Part shown: positions 1 through 12,406 of the stretch, in pieces | Numbering within the stretch: position 1 is the first letter of the stretch | Layout of the letters: every line of letters starts with the position of its first letter | Assembly (NCBI GenBank): GCA_022578965.1 | Contig: MU400584.1 | Span: 124,001 to 188,000, forward strand | Source of the DNA: Xylaria sp. FL1777 | Taxonomy: Eukaryota; Ascomycota; Sordariomycetes; Xylariales; Xylariaceae | DNA length: 64,000 nucleotides | Reading direction: 5' to 3' | The notes under the pieces: generated by a model | Seen by the model: only the letters and a program-made list of their open reading frames with translations | The model's database searches: none | What the model was told of the DNA's origin: nothing | Made by a program: the position numbers and the translations under genes

Positions 1-1570
1 TCGAAACAAAACTCGAAGGGTAGCTGGGACGAGACGGGGAATTAATATGGCCGCGCCGAGTCCGCCTCTTCTAGAATGGCTTCTGCGAAAACGGTTCTTT
101 GGGGTGTTCGCCCCAGACCAGGAATTCGAGTCTCGGATTGGGGGAATTGGCTGCTTAATAATAATGAGAGAATCTATTGGAGAGTGACGGTATGCCAGAT
201 GGAGACAACTGATCTGGCTAAGTTGCATATAGTTTACAGATTTGGTGTAGATGACATGTACTGCGAGTCGTGTACATTGCACTACTGTACAGCTGATACC
301 ATGCCCGCCTAACCGAGAAATTTTATATAAGTTAGTAGGTACACACATGTACACTTAGTGTGAGCTGTGTTACCTACCTAGCCCGCTTTCATGTTGTACC
401 TAGGTGTTCATGTAGTGGTACAACAACAATTCAAATTGAACGCCAAATTACTTCCATATGTAGGTATTTGGTGGAGAAAGCGATTTGGTCGTTGAATTTG
501 TATTCTCAACAAATCCGCGTATACGCACTAGTATAGCCAAGGTACTAGACTAAGACAGGTGGTCTAGCGCCTGGGAACTATGGGAGGATCGAATTAGCTA
601 AGGGTCCATGTACTTAGGTACTGTATCAGGGACCACTTTGCAAGGCTGTCTGTACTGTAAGAATATTGCATACCACCTACCTAGGTAGGCGCAGAAGTAG
701 GTACATGCAGGCGCTACATGGGCAAATCAGCGTGTAGATCTTTCTCCTTATGAAAGGGCTCGTTGTTGTACATACAGTAGGGCTTGAGTTTGAGATTTCG
801 AACGATGATACGGGACCTAATCATTTAGCGACGCGCATTCGTATCCCTTTCAGCTAACGCTTCGGCAAGGTGACAGGACAGACAAGGGCTGTGCAAAGGC
901 TGAAGCCCAGACGCAATCTGCATGGCATGTCAGTCGCCTGTACCTCCAGTACGGAGTATACGCAATACATTGCATACATGTAGCCTGGGTATGTAGTAGG
1001 GAGGTCGTAGGGAGGTAGGTTATGCGTAGGGAGGTCATGTACAGTACCTGTAGGTCCGATAAGGATTCCCAGATAGTCGCCAAAGGACGGGATGATTGAC
1101 ATAGTGCGACACTAAAGGCATAGTGCACCTAACCCTGGGCTCCGGCAGGAATGCTCATCCAGGGAAGTAGCTGTACGTACCTACATACGTGATTTTTTTC
1201 CTGCTCTCCTCTTTTCGCGCTGCTTCCCCGTACGCACGCAGTAGTCGCAGTAGTCGTAGTGGTACCTACCTACAGCTATAGGCCCGCGAGCGTGAGCTTA
1301 CCCGGGCAGTGAACGCCTCAAAGGACGTTGCAGATACCGTACCGCGCCTCCTCCGGTCCTCCTTATTAGTATCGCTAGTCTGCCCACCCTTTCCGGTCTC
1401 TATTCTTCCCAAACCATTCATTCTTCTCTTGTGTCTTCCTCTTCGCTCTCTACCCTCGACCATCTTTCCGAGCCAACACCTCCTCCGAGCTTTACCAACT
1501 TTTAACACTCCAAACAGCTTCTCTCAGGATTTTTGCATATCTGCCCTGGTTGGCAAAACCCTCTCCGGCC
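1..1570. other. Intergenic region upstream of ERG5
   Basis: No gene can be supported here. The short open frames lack splice-consistent extensions and resemble no family I know. The stretch is rich in short TAGGTA/TACCTA and GTAC-type words, for example around 670-705 and 1000-1045. The last 250 bases before the ERG5 start become pyrimidine-rich, as is common in fungal promoters and 5' leaders. Confidence 0.6.
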
Positions 1571-3350
1571 ATGGCTTCGAACGCCAGCTTCACATCGCCC
1601 CTGGCCAATGCGGTCCCTTCCGCGGGATCCTTTGCGCCGCAGATCGAGTCGGTTGTCGATGCCGTCATGAACGCTAGCCTACTCACTTGGGCTATTTCCA
1701 TCGTCGCCCTGGCCGTCGCCTACGACCAGAGTAAGTGGCCAGCGCTCGCAATGACACAGCGGACGAAGCCCTCTAACTGACAAATCTTCGGTATAGTCAG
1801 CTATCTCCTCCAGAAGGGTTCCATCGTTGGACCCAAATTCAAAGAACCCTTTATTGGCCCTTTCCTTGAGTCTTTAGATCCTAAATTCGAAGAATACGTA
1901 CAGAAATGGAAGAGCGGTCCTCTCAGCTGTGTTTCTGTTTTCCACAAGTATGTCGCGTCCTTTCCTTTATACCAGCTGTTGGCTCATGACTTTGGTCATC
2001 AGATTTGTTGTTATCGCTTCGACCCGAGACCTTGCTCGAAAAATCTTTAATGCTCCTCAATATGTGAAGCCCTGTGTCGTCGACATCGCTACCAAGATTC
2101 TGGGAGAGGACAGCTGGGTCTTCATGGATGGCAAGGAACATGTGGATTACCGTAAGGGTCTGAACAACCTTTTCACCCGGAGGGCTCTCGAATGCTATCT
2201 TCCGGGTCAGGAATCCGAATACAAGAAGTATTTCACTAGATTCCTCCAAATAACCGAGAATGCTGGAGGCAAGCCAGTTCCATTCATGCATGAATTCCGC
2301 GAACTCATGTGCGCTGTTTCGCTTCGCACTTTTGCCGGTTATTACATGGCCGATTCTGCCATCAAGAAGGTCGCTGATGATTACTATCTCGTCACCGCCG
2401 CCCTCGACCTGGTCAACTTCCCCATCATTGTTCCCTACACGCGAACATGGTATGGACAGCGTGCCGCTCGGGAGACAATGGAGGAGTTCGCCAAGTGTGC
2501 TGCTAAGGCCAAGGTTCGCATGGCTGCTGGAGGTGACATTACCTGTATCATGGATGCCTGGATCAAGGAGATGATTGACTCCAAGAAATGGGTTGAGGCT
2601 ACTGAGAAAGGTCTTTCTACCGAAGGCCTAGTCAAGCCCTCACCTATCATCCGTGAGTTCTCGGACATGGAGATCGCTCGTACTATCTTCACCTTCCTCT
2701 TCGCCTCTCAAGATGCCACCAGCAGCGCTGCCACAAACTTGTTCCAGGTTACTGCCCAGCGACCTGATGTCTTGGACCGAGTTCGCGAGGAGAATTTACG
2801 CGTTCGCAATGGCGATATCCATGCTCCCGTCACGCTGGAACAACTGGAGTCCATGACATATACTCGTGCAGTCGTTCGTGAGCTCCTGCGCTGGCGCCCT
2901 CCTGTCATCATGGTCCCATACAAGGCTAAGAAGGCTTTCCCGATAACTGAGGACTACACAGTGCCTAAGGGTGCCATGATCATCCCCACAACGTACATGG
3001 CGCTGCGAGATCCCGAAGTTTATGACAGACCCGACGAATTCGACCCTGAACGATACTACACAGGTGATGCCGAGGAGAAGGGCAAGAAGAACTACCTTGT
3101 TTTCGGCACAGGTCCTCACTACTGCCTGGGTCAGCACTATGCCCAGCTTAACCTCGCCCTCTTTTTGGGCAAGGCTTCGCTGCTTCTTGACTGGAAGCAC
3201 CATGCGACACCAGTATCCGAGGAAATTAAGGTATTTGCTTGCATTTTCCCCAAGGTATGTACTCATCGATCTGAATTGTTTTTGGGGACTCGTAGTTGAC
3301 AAAAAGCTTAGGATGACTGCCCCTTAACGTTCGAGGAGAGGAAATGGTAA
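1571..3350 (+). CDS. ERG5: C-22 sterol desaturase, cytochrome P450 61 (ERG5)
   Basis: Four exons: 1571-1730, 1797-1947, 2003-3254 and 3312-3350, giving 533 residues, the usual length of the family. The enzyme introduces the C22-23 double bond in late ergosterol synthesis at the endoplasmic reticulum. An N-terminal hydrophobic stretch (about residues 35-51) fits a membrane anchor. The I-helix reads [10 protein letters not shown], typical of CYP61. The ExxR motif is RELLRWRPP, and the haem loop is [11 protein letters not shown] with the axial cysteine at residue 478. The final short exon encodes the conserved tail [12 protein letters not shown]; a model that reads through the last intron would lose it. 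The start was chosen because it opens the first frame that splices cleanly into the rest. All introns are GT..AG. Identification is strong; it is not one of the CYP51 demethylases, whose I-helix and haem loop differ. Confidence 0.96.
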
Positions 3351-5106
3351 ATTAATGATGATGACGCCAGCCTTGCCGCTGAATAAGGCTATATAGAAAG
3401 GACGGGTTGGGTTGTCGTCCAACGGACAACACTCATAAAATCCGCACAAGGGCAAATGATGCCTGCCGATTAGAGTATTGCACTATACGAAGAGCGCAAG
3501 TTTAGAATAATTGTAATGACGGCCTTGTACAAATTTGAGTTGAAGCGACTCGGATATCCACATTCTCGGTTTGTCTAGTTCCGTCGATTACGACGGCTAG
3601 GAGGCCAAAAATATCATATTTTGCAGGACAGTGAGAGGATATGGGACGGGATTTGGAATGGCGGGATAGACATATTGTCTCGGTGGGCGAACCTGGGTCG
3701 GATGGCTAGTTGTTGGAAGGTAGTTAGCAAAGAGGCGGGGCTGAGAGAGGGGAGTGCGGCTCAATAACAACGCCATTATGGAACAACCAAGCTTATAGGT
3801 CAATCATCCACACTAGGTATTGAGTGTATGTTGATATTCAATATATCATTTTCTCAGTATGCTCCGCAGCTAGTGTTCCCTCCCTTGATTTTATTGATAT
3901 CAATCACTGTAAACTGGATCATAGTGCTACATCTCAACTCTTTTTTTCCCTTACTTAATCCATTACGTAGCTATTGGCATTCTCTTGTTTTAGAAGGATG
4001 ACCACCTACTCATGGGAGAGGGGTGTTGCAGCGAGCTGATGTCTAGATCAACCAGTCAGCGGTTGTAGAAGCGCGCACATGACTCTCTCACCTGGTTCCG
4101 GACTGGAAAGGCCCGTTTTAGACAACACCTAGATCTAGCTAGATCTGTATGACGTTGTGTAGGAGCGTATACCTAGGTTAGGTGGGCTGATGCATGTATG
4201 GTCCAGCTGCGGTCGTACATACTGCGTACATGACTTACACGTGTTTGGCGTGTATGCACGTTATATGCGGGTAGGCGGCGTGTCTTTTCGCCGTCTAAGT
4301 CTTGGTTTTTTTTTTTTTCTCGGGAGCTCGGGTACTTAAGGGATACACGTGTTACTTACTCCCTCGTCCTACACACCTGTCTATCTATTTATACTTAGAC
4401 GACATTACTTAGGATCTGACGAGAGGTTAAAAATAGGTAATACTGCGTAGAGAAGGGTTGGCGAAGAAGTGTAGTCGGGTTCAGGTAGCTGTTGCTGAAT
4501 ACTTACCTGAGATGTACTGCTGAGGTATGTAACTCTTTTAGGAATTACTTAAGATCTTGGGTTCAGGTAGCTATACTTGATTTCTAATGACTTTATATCC
4601 CTTGCTTCTTCTTGTTGCTGGTTTTAGAGGAACAACCGGTACCTTGGATAATAATCTCGGGATTAGATTAGGTATTTGACCTAGTTTGTCTACTGAAACT
4701 GGATATTAGGCATATTCAACGATTAAAAACATGTAGGTTGAGGGAGCAACTTTTAAGTACCTAGGATTATGTAAGTAATAGTCACAGAGCTCCTTCTCGG
4801 TTCTTACTTAAGCTGAAGAACCAAACCCCGGCAGCAAAGCCGATTGGTGCCCCTCAGTAGGTATGTAGTTTTCCCCTCGGCTTACTTACGTAGCAATCTC
4901 TATCAATCTAATCAGTGGAATTTCACAGCAAGACATCTGTAAGGAAGTTCCAGAGTGAATAAACAAGCTCTACAGTGTCATTGCTTGATGGGAGCAAGCT
5001 CTAGTACCTCATACTACCGCCGAAAGACTTAATTAACCTCGGCTTCTTCGACAAACAGCCAGCGTCCCACCCACAGCTGATGATATAAGCGCCCCAACCG
5101 ACGACA
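3351..5106. other. Intergenic region between ERG5 and the rhodanese gene
   Basis: No gene is supported. It holds the ERG5 3' flank, a run of T at about 4309-4319 and AT-rich stretches with scattered CTTA and TAGGTA words. No frame longer than about 70 codons shows any family resemblance. Confidence 0.6.
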
Positions 5107-5951
5107 ATGACATCGATACCAGCCCGCCGTATCTTAACCACGAGCGCATTGAGCGCGCGCCCTTGTTTGCGCTCAACCGCCGCCATATCGAATGCTCTTG
5201 CTGCCCCGTCGTCATTGCGCGCGACATTTAGTAGCCAGCGCCGTAGCGCACCTACACCTGCAGCTGTGACGAGGACAGCGCGGCACCAGTTAAGGCAGCA
5301 GATTTATCTTGCGCATACTAGGAATTCCGTGCGGTGGTCTACGACTTCGCCAACGGGGAGCAAGATGTGGACGTTTGAAGAGGTACGTGCGGAGGATTCT
5401 GTTCTTATATATATATATATATATATATCTACTTTGTTAGATCACGATATCTAGATACGCTCGAAGCGGTGGATTATCGACAGCTTGTTGTTCGTTCATG
5501 CTAAGATAAAGCAACGAATGAATGAATGAATAAATGAACGAAAACCCAACCAACCAACCACCTTTTCATCTAGCTGTAACCACCTAAACTAACCAACCTC
5601 CTCTCTCACGCCCAGGTCCAATCCCTCACCACCTCCCCCACAACCCCGAAACCAACCCTAATCGACGTGCGCGAGCCAGGCGAGCTGCAATCGACGGGGC
5701 GCATCCCGGGGTCCATCAACATCCCCATCACGACGTCGCCGGACAGCTTCCACATCACGGCGGACGAGTTCGAGGACCGCTTCGGCTTCGCGCGGCCGGA
5801 GAAGGGCGCCGAGGTCGTCTTCTACTGCAAGGCTGGCGTGCGCAGCCGCGCCGCCGCCGGCATCGCGCGCGAGGCCGGCTGGACTGACATTGGCGAGTTC
5901 CCTGGTTCGTGGATCGAGTGGTCTGGGAAGGGGGGTGCTGTTGAGCGGTGA
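5107..5951 (+). CDS. Rhodanese-domain thiosulfate sulfurtransferase, mitochondrial
   Basis: Two exons, 5107-5382 and 5616-5951, giving 203 residues. The first about 80 residues are rich in Ala, Ser, Thr and Arg with almost no acidic residues, as in a mitochondrial presequence. The second exon holds a single rhodanese domain: a LIDVRE start motif, GxIPGSINIP, and the active-site loop YCKAGVRSR with the catalytic cysteine at residue 163. Family members move a sulfane sulfur from thiosulfate or a persulfide to an acceptor such as cyanide or glutathione. The intron carries an (AT)n tract and a (GAAT)n tract. The yeast RDL1/RDL2 proteins are the nearest known relatives by layout, but I cannot say which is the orthologue. 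The gene is convergent with the YIPF-type gene downstream. Confidence 0.88.
5405..5428. repeat. (AT)n microsatellite in the rhodanese intron
   Basis: About eleven uninterrupted AT units lie just inside the 5' end of the intron. A second short tandem tract of GAAT units follows at about 5514-5538 in the same intron. Confidence 0.9.
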
Positions 5952-6599
5952 TGTGGATATATGTTGGGAGAAGGGGGGGTGGGGGGGAACAGATGCGATG
6001 AGATACTATTGTTCAAGATCAAACTCTAAGGTTGAGGGTTGGAGGATTTGGGTATTTGTCTCCTACATACCGCAGGATAGGATAAGATAGGGTGAGACAA
6101 GTTGGGCCATTACCCAACTACATAGGTAGGCATTTCCCTGCCAACATCGACTGGGCTGGGGTTGTCTGTAACCTGTTGCGATCTTGTGTATATTAAGCCA
6201 TCAGTATTTCCTGCAACATGGACCAGCACTGAACTCTGCGTATCTTACATACATATTGAATCCAACCATCTGTACGTCGCAATATACGACAGGATCATAT
6301 AAAGGGGATAGCTCGGAGGAGTAAGTCTATAGTTAGACTGAAGAATCTGATTGATATGCCAAAGCTAATGTACAGTACTACACACGATATTACGGTACAA
6401 GCTTAGCCCTCCCATAACGCCGAGTTTCGAACTTCAGAAACTATTTCATACAGTTTTTTTCGAGAAAGTGTTAGCCTGGCAAATGATTTACCTGAGTAAT
6501 CGGAAAGCCGAGCAAATCAGTCGAGTTTCTCATCGCGATCGATGTCTTGCATCCCATCTCGACCATCCATCTATCCGTCAATGCAAAATCAGATATCTC
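5952..6599. other. Convergent 3' flank between rhodanese and YIPF-type genes
   Basis: This holds the two opposed 3' ends. A G-rich stretch at about 5970-5987 directly follows the rhodanese stop. No further gene is seen. Confidence 0.55.
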
Positions 6600-7955
6600 T
6601 TAAAAGAACGCTCTCGTCGCGTCTCCGGCGCCACCATCTTCACCCCCAGCACCGTTCCCGGCATCCTTATCATCTCCGCCGGGAGCATTATGTTGCGGAT
6701 CTTTCGAGATAGGGCTGCCGGCGGCAAAGAACAAGATCTTGATGGCAAGCGCGAGGCCCATGTGTAGGGCGACAACGAGGACGAGGAGGATCTTGCTTGT
6801 TTGGCGATCCGTCGCGCTGAGGACGGGGTACAGGTTCCGCAGCAGGAACGCAACCGACACGGCCCAGCCGATGCCCACGAACACCCAATTCAGGATCGTG
6901 AGCGGCGACCAGCTGATGAGCGCCACGGGGATCCAGATCAGATTCGAGTAGCCGTAGAGAGCCCAGCACTCGAGCAGGTTTGCGGACTCGGAGCCGAAGT
7001 AGCGCAGTGCGCCGTAGAGAACTACAGGGATCACGAGCGTGTAGCCGTATATTAAGCCCGCGGCGCCTGTGAAGGAACATGTGTTAGCTAGTTATTTGAA
7101 TTTGTGGAAGCGACATCTCAGTGCGAGACTATGCAAAAGAAACAATTCCGTAGCCGCGATAGACAACCATGTCAACAAGAGAGAGGCGCAAGACATCAAA
7201 GCGTACGATATTTCCCCTGAAGGAGGGAACGGAGAAAGATGAGACAGGCAGGGAACGTACCGCTCAGCAGCTCGAAATCATACGCAAAAGGCCCGGCCCC
7301 CGTCTTCGCGAGGTATTGGCTGATGGTGCCGCCCAGGAACAGGATCAAGACGACGGTGGTAGCGATCCAGAAGGGGCCGTACAGATCGGGGTTGCCCTCG
7401 AGCACGTCGAGGAAGTTGGCGCGCGGGAACAGGGCGGCCCAGCAGCGCGCGAGGACAGAGCTCGTGTCGACGTCGAAGAACTGCGCGTAGAACGACAGCG
7501 TCCAGAGGTACCGTTTCGACGTGCCGCCGCCCGAGCCGCTTCCGCTGCCTGCCGTGGCCGGAGGCGGGAGCCCCGATGACGACGACGGCGTGTACTTCCG
7601 CCCCGTCGTCGAAGCGTCTGTGAATGTCGACGTGTGGAATTCTAGGTCTTCTTGGAGATCGGTGTGGCCGAGGTCGCCCTGTGATATGAGATGAGGGATG
7701 TTAGTTTGTATTTATTCATTCATTCATGCAGCGCATATCTAAGGTGATTGCGAAGAGCTCCGAGTCAGACTCGGGCGCATTGAGACTGAGCCGAGACAGA
7801 TACGGAAGCTAGATCGGCTAGCTACCCAGCCAGACGAATCGCGTGCTATTGCAGCATATGGAACGGGTGTTGGATAGGCAGCTGGATAGGTAGGTGGGTG
7901 AGCAGCTCACATCGTCATCAATGTCTACGACGGCATCGTAGCCCGCGCCAGCCAT
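6600..7955 (-). CDS. Yip1-domain Golgi membrane protein, YIPF1/YIPF2 (yeast Yip5) type
   Basis: Three exons on the minus strand: 7911-7955, 7261-7678 and 6600-7066, giving 309 residues. The N-terminal third is acidic then Ser/Gly/Pro-rich and probably cytosolic. The rest carries about five hydrophobic segments. The signature NPDLYGPFWI precedes the first segment and the YGYS motif lies in the middle, both typical of the YIPF1/YIPF2 branch of the Yip1 family. These proteins sit in Golgi and late-secretory membranes and bind Rab GTPases. The C-terminal tail is Gly/Asp-rich. The start at 7955 was preferred over an in-frame ATG at 8066 because the next splice donor lies 45 bases on and the peptide MAGAGYDAVVDIDDD leads directly into the conserved part. 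The Yip1 assignment is strong; the exact orthologue is inferred. Confidence 0.88.
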
Positions 7956-9109
7956 CTTTCCCAGCTCTCTCTCCGGTGCACGATCCCAGAATGTTATTAG
8001 CCCGTACTTCCGTATTACAAATATTTGTCTGGACGTTTCGACGTTTGCGCGTGTAGGGTAAGTCAATCAGCGGACTGGCGATGTTAGGAGCTTGTCGTTG
8101 AAGCTGGAAGCTTACCTACTCATCTACTGCTTAAACGATTGCCTAATACATGATAGGATGGATAGCTTAAGAGGCCACGGAGCAGCCCGCCGAGCTTTAA
8201 CCGCGTTTAGTTAGTCTCCACTATTTATATGTAGTTACATAATACAACGAAAGTCTTAGGCTTTTGTTGCGCCGGTTAATTTAACTTGAGCTTCGATTTT
8301 TATGTAGCTTATCCTAGTTAACCCACGTTTCTTTAACACTTTTACGTACTCAAATTATGGACTTTGCTAATTAGTTGGTTGGTTGGTTGGTTGGTTAGTT
8401 GATAGTTAGTAACTCAAGCTGCACACCCATAAATTGCAACGATCTATTTGATAAGCCATTAAATCCATATTCGGAAGTGTCTATAACACGTCATGCCAAA
8501 GATTAGTGAGGCTAACAACGTAAAAGCAGGTGTAATCAAATAACAGAACTAAGGAGTTTTGCATGCTCATAGTTTGACATACTGCACAGGAGAGAGCACA
8601 ATAACTCAGATGTCGAACCGGCTATGTGATAATCATATAGTTAGGCGTATTTCCGGCGCAAATTACTTTGGTCCATAAGTAATTTCAATGGATAGAGTGA
8701 ATCTAAGCGCAATCTGGAACTTGTGTTTAAAGTGTTGATACGCCAGAAATCGTGAATGATATATGCAATAGGTCAGAAATGCCACAAGAAAATAAGATTA
8801 AGATCTCTTTTACTGCTTTGATCGCGAACCACAGGCTGTGTGATGGGAACGTAACTTGTTGTAGCGCTGGTTGACGCCGGCCACGCTAAGATGAAGGACA
8901 TGCCGAAGACGATGAAAGCGCTTTTGTTGGGCGCGAGCAATGATACGGTGATATTAATGGTATCTAGTAAGGAGATATAAACAAATGATATCTTAAAAAG
9001 CCTTAAATCGCTTCCTATTGATCGTTCCAAGCGTGTGCTCCTACGGCGCGTGTCCACTTGAGCTAGGAGAGAGCAATATCTTCCCCTTATAATGTATAAG
9101 GCTTCTCCA
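7956..9109. other. AT-rich intergenic region with a (TTGG)n tract
   Basis: No gene is supported. A tandem TTGG tract lies at about 8373-8398. A minus-strand open frame at 8773-9180 overlaps the last exon of the nuclease-like gene in a different frame and is a shadow. Confidence 0.55.
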
Positions 9110-10648
9110 TCATGTAGGTTGCAATACTGCTGTCCACCACTCGACGCAGTGCTGATGTGCCCATCGGAACAGAACGTCAAGGGATCTATAGAGTCGGTAA
9201 CAGTTCGTCAACGTCTGTGTAGAGCCGAGCGAAACCGGACCATAAATAACCTAGATGTAGAGTATCATTAGTATACAGCACTCGGATAAAATTGCAAAAA
9301 AAAAAAAAAAAGTGTAGCTATCGGAGACAGTAGACGTACCGCAAGGTCTTTCTCGCATACCATAAAATCGACCTCCCAAGCTGGGCCAATCACCGTCAAT
9401 AAGGGCAAGACAAATGCGTGGCTAGACTTGATCGACTTGGAGGTGGAAGATGTAGACTGAGTGCCTGCAAGAAAAGCGGTGACGTCGTGTTGAAAGCGCA
9501 GCATACATCGCCCAAAGCTTGCGAGCTGGGTATTGACCTTCTCAACACCGGTCGCAAGACACTTAGTCTCAACAGCAATGGCGAGCGGGCGGTCAATGTC
9601 GATGTCTACAAGTGGGTTGATCTGGCCCAGTTCCGTCCCCGTGGCGTCGTGTCGTTCTTGTATGTAAGCAACCATGCCGCGGTAGAGGTCGGAATGGGAA
9701 TCGGGGGCGACAAATATGCCATAATCAATGCCACTGTCTTGGAATTCGGGGTTCGCCCATCTCGGTGATACGCTTGTTTGAGTGCTAAAGAATAAAACCC
9801 CACGTAATGGTCAGTATACGGATGCTTTCGTGATGCACATGCCATGCAACGTTCGAGGGCTTGACGGGTGCGTACAGATTTCGGCATGCCAACGTCGCCA
9901 TCCTCTTAGTGACGAGTCGAAGCATGGGTGAGTGTACCGTCTCGTTCCATTCGACCTCGTGGAAGACGCGCGCCCTGCTGTTGCATTCGTGCGTGTTGTC
10001 CCGGATCTCCACCAGGCGCTCCAGCTCTCTGTCCAAAGTTCGCATGTCTACATCAGGCCCTTGACCGCTTCGCAGGTCGTCGAACATGTAATCCCTGATG
10101 GGTTCGCTAGGGGATCGGTGTGCTTGGATAGTGGACCTAAGGCGGCCAGGCAGGATGCCCTGCTTGCTTTCGAGGTCTACTAATTGCTCTACCAGGGTCT
10201 GAATGTGGTCTGGCGCGCTGGATATGGGGCGGTATTGGATGGGCAGGTCGCGCGCGAAGCGCATGGCAAGATCCCGCTTGATGGGAGGCGACTGTGAGCG
10301 GGACGATTGCGACGAGCGGGAAGACGGCATGGATTGCGACGAAGTCCGGGAAACGGAAACATGTTCTTGGACCGAGAAGGGCTGGGTTTTGGCATCAGAG
10401 GATATATGATCGCGCGAGGAAGAAGAGTGCCTGATTGGGAGCAGGGTTGGTGGTGGAGTGGCGTCATTCCCTGCTTCATCGTTGTCGTTCTCGTGGTCGT
10501 TGTTTCTGCCGTCGTCATCCCCGGTTCCCTCTAGCCGTCGGCGCTTGGTTGGCCTAGGCGTTCGAGGCACCGGAGACAACCCAATTGAGGGTGTTTGGAG
10601 CGAGGTACAATCAGATAATCCAGAAAGCCAGGCCTGTATCTCATACAT
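9110..10648 (-). CDS. Fungal PD-(D/E)XK nuclease-like domain protein
   Basis: Three exons on the minus strand: 9876-10648, 9340-9784 and 9110-9250, giving 452 residues. The layout matches a lineage-expanded fungal family whose members start with an xIxxWL motif (here EIQAWL), continue through a basic and Ser/Pro-rich disordered region, and end in a PD-(D/E)XK fold. Visible landmarks are KRRRLEG near residue 38, the conserved FHEVEWNETVHSPML motif before the first intron, an aspartate in SGIDYGIF (residue 278), and the E-x-K pair in AIAVETK (E330, K332). The last exon encodes the family ending with GPVSLGST, a Leu-rich helix and paired Trp. The cellular role of the family is not established; nuclease activity is inferred from the motif alone. 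The second intron contains a run of 16 A on the plus strand (9296-9311). The gene is divergent from a protein kinase 547 bases away. Confidence 0.82.
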
Positions 10649-11195
10649 GCCGAAGAGCCTGGTGATTTGGTGATAGCACACGATGATTGCTCTTGTGTCA
10701 ATATTGACCACAGGGTGTCGGCGGTTACTAGGACGACTATGTGACTGGGTTCCGGATTTAGCTTAACGCCGATCAATAGCGGCTAGGTTAAGGGAACATC
10801 TTCACAGATACAGTATTTGAGAGTCATATACACTACACATATCTGTATTGAGACTGATAGACTGAGCAAGTTCTGTAAATTGAGTTAATCCCGAGTCAAA
10901 TACCCAGGCATAGAGATTTATGCATGCGAAACTGTGGACCTAGAGAAAGCGGATACTGAATAGAAAACACTGGCAATATTATGCCAACTATCCGCAAAAG
11001 GTATCTTAACTACCTAGATACTAGATAAGTAGGGCGATAGTACCTAGATGCTTGGTAGGACCATGCATCCAGTTACTAACAGCTTCTAAACTAGATACCT
11101 AGGCAATCTAAACGACAGGCTGAAGTTTGTCTCAGAATTACAAATGTATAACAACTGAACTATAGCGCCTTAAAACAACCTAACCCCAATCAACG
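10649..11195. promoter_or_regulatory. Shared upstream region of the nuclease-like gene and the kinase
   Basis: This 547-base gap lies between two divergent start codons, so both promoters should lie within it. It is AT-rich with several CTAGATA/TACCTAG words near 11010-11105. No individual element can be assigned. Confidence 0.45.
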
Positions 11196-12406
11196 ATGAG
11201 AACCGCTCCCCTTACACCAGTAGCCTCACTTCTTCATATTGGCCAGATCCTTAAAGGGCGCAATTCATCTTACACGCTTGTCAAGGAGCTTCACAGGGCC
11301 TTAGATGAAGCCGCAGTATATCTGGCCAGGTAAGATCTTTTATATATATCATCCCTCTTTCTACACTACCCCCCCAACAGCTTTCTTAACCCCTTCATAT
11401 GTGCAATTTAGAGACCAGAACAATGATGAGTGCATTGTCAAGAGTATTCGCGGCCACTGGCGCCTAAAGAACGAGGCCGGCATTCTCAAGCGATATCAGT
11501 CCCAGTCGTCGTTCATTCGCCCACTTATCGATGAGATCCAGCAACCGGCCGATCCCCCCTCCATTGTCCTGAAGCATCTAGACAGTGAGCTGCGGACGGA
11601 GTCGAAAAAGAAGCGGCTGACACGCCCCGAGATTAAGCAAGTAGCTAAATGTATTCTCGAAGCCCTGCAGGTTCTCCACAAAGACGGTCTGGTCCATACA
11701 GGTATGTTATCAATGTTCCCATCATGGTTATATGGCTGTTCTTAGCTATTACTTGCTCTATAGATGTGAAGTTGGACAATGTTTTTGTCAACTACGGCCA
11801 AGGCGACCAGCGCTTCTCAGAGATCCAGTTTGGTGACTTTGGGGGTGTTGTGTCCCAGGACTCAAACATCGCGAAGGAGGGTCGTCTCATAGGTGCTGCC
11901 TTTACGCGGAGCCCAGAAGCGATGTTACAGCTTTCCTGGGGAACGCCAACAGACGTGTGGTCATTTGGAAATGCTGTACGTGCCTCCAGTGGCTCCCCTA
12001 TATTCTTTTTTATTCAGCTAACATATTCCCAGATCCTCAGCCTTGTGCACGGCGGTGACTACCACCAATTCGATCCCGGCTGGGAAGGGTCCAAACCAGA
12101 AGATCAGGACTACGAAGGCGAATGTACAACTCATTCGGGCCATTCCTACCGTCAATGGCCGACATCATTGACCCGGACTCGTTGGAGATAATCCTCTTCT
12201 TAAATCAGCAGGGGCCTCCGCGGAAACCACTGCAACAGTGGACGACGAAGGAGATTCCGCCAGCTGATAATGAATTCATCAGGCGGATCCTCAAACTAGA
12301 TCCCCGGGACCGGCCTACGGTGGAGGAGATCCTTCAGGATGAATGGTTCACGGAGCAGTCGGACGACACTCGGGAAGCCATCCTCGTGAAACCCACAAAA
12401 GACTAG
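11196..12406 (+). CDS. Protein kinase, with a frame break in the C-lobe
   Basis: Exons 11196-11329, 11412-11701, 11764-11975 and 12033 onward encode a eukaryotic-type kinase. Seen: a degenerate glycine loop near residue 20, the lysine of ECIVKSIRG, the helix-C glutamate of LKNEAGIL, a catalytic loop VHTDVKLDNV (D142, K144, N147), DFG at D166, SPE in place of APE, and DVWSFG. The frame holding FGDFGG then runs into a stop near 12191. The conserved end (FGPFLPSMADII, LDPRDRPT) continues in another frame from 12122 to the stop at 12406. A 53-base GT..AG intron at 12055-12107 would join the frames and give 318 residues, but it removes about 18 codons that look conserved. A small deletion or sequence error at 12117-12124 is therefore at least as likely. 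The substrate is unknown. Confidence 0.78.

Noticed and set aside
100..160. tRNA-like B-box word near 115
   Set aside because: No matching A-box or cloverleaf arms could be formed around it.
8773..9180. Minus-strand open frame of 135 codons
   Set aside because: It overlaps the last exon of the PD-(D/E)XK-like gene in a different frame; the spliced frame gives the expected family ending.
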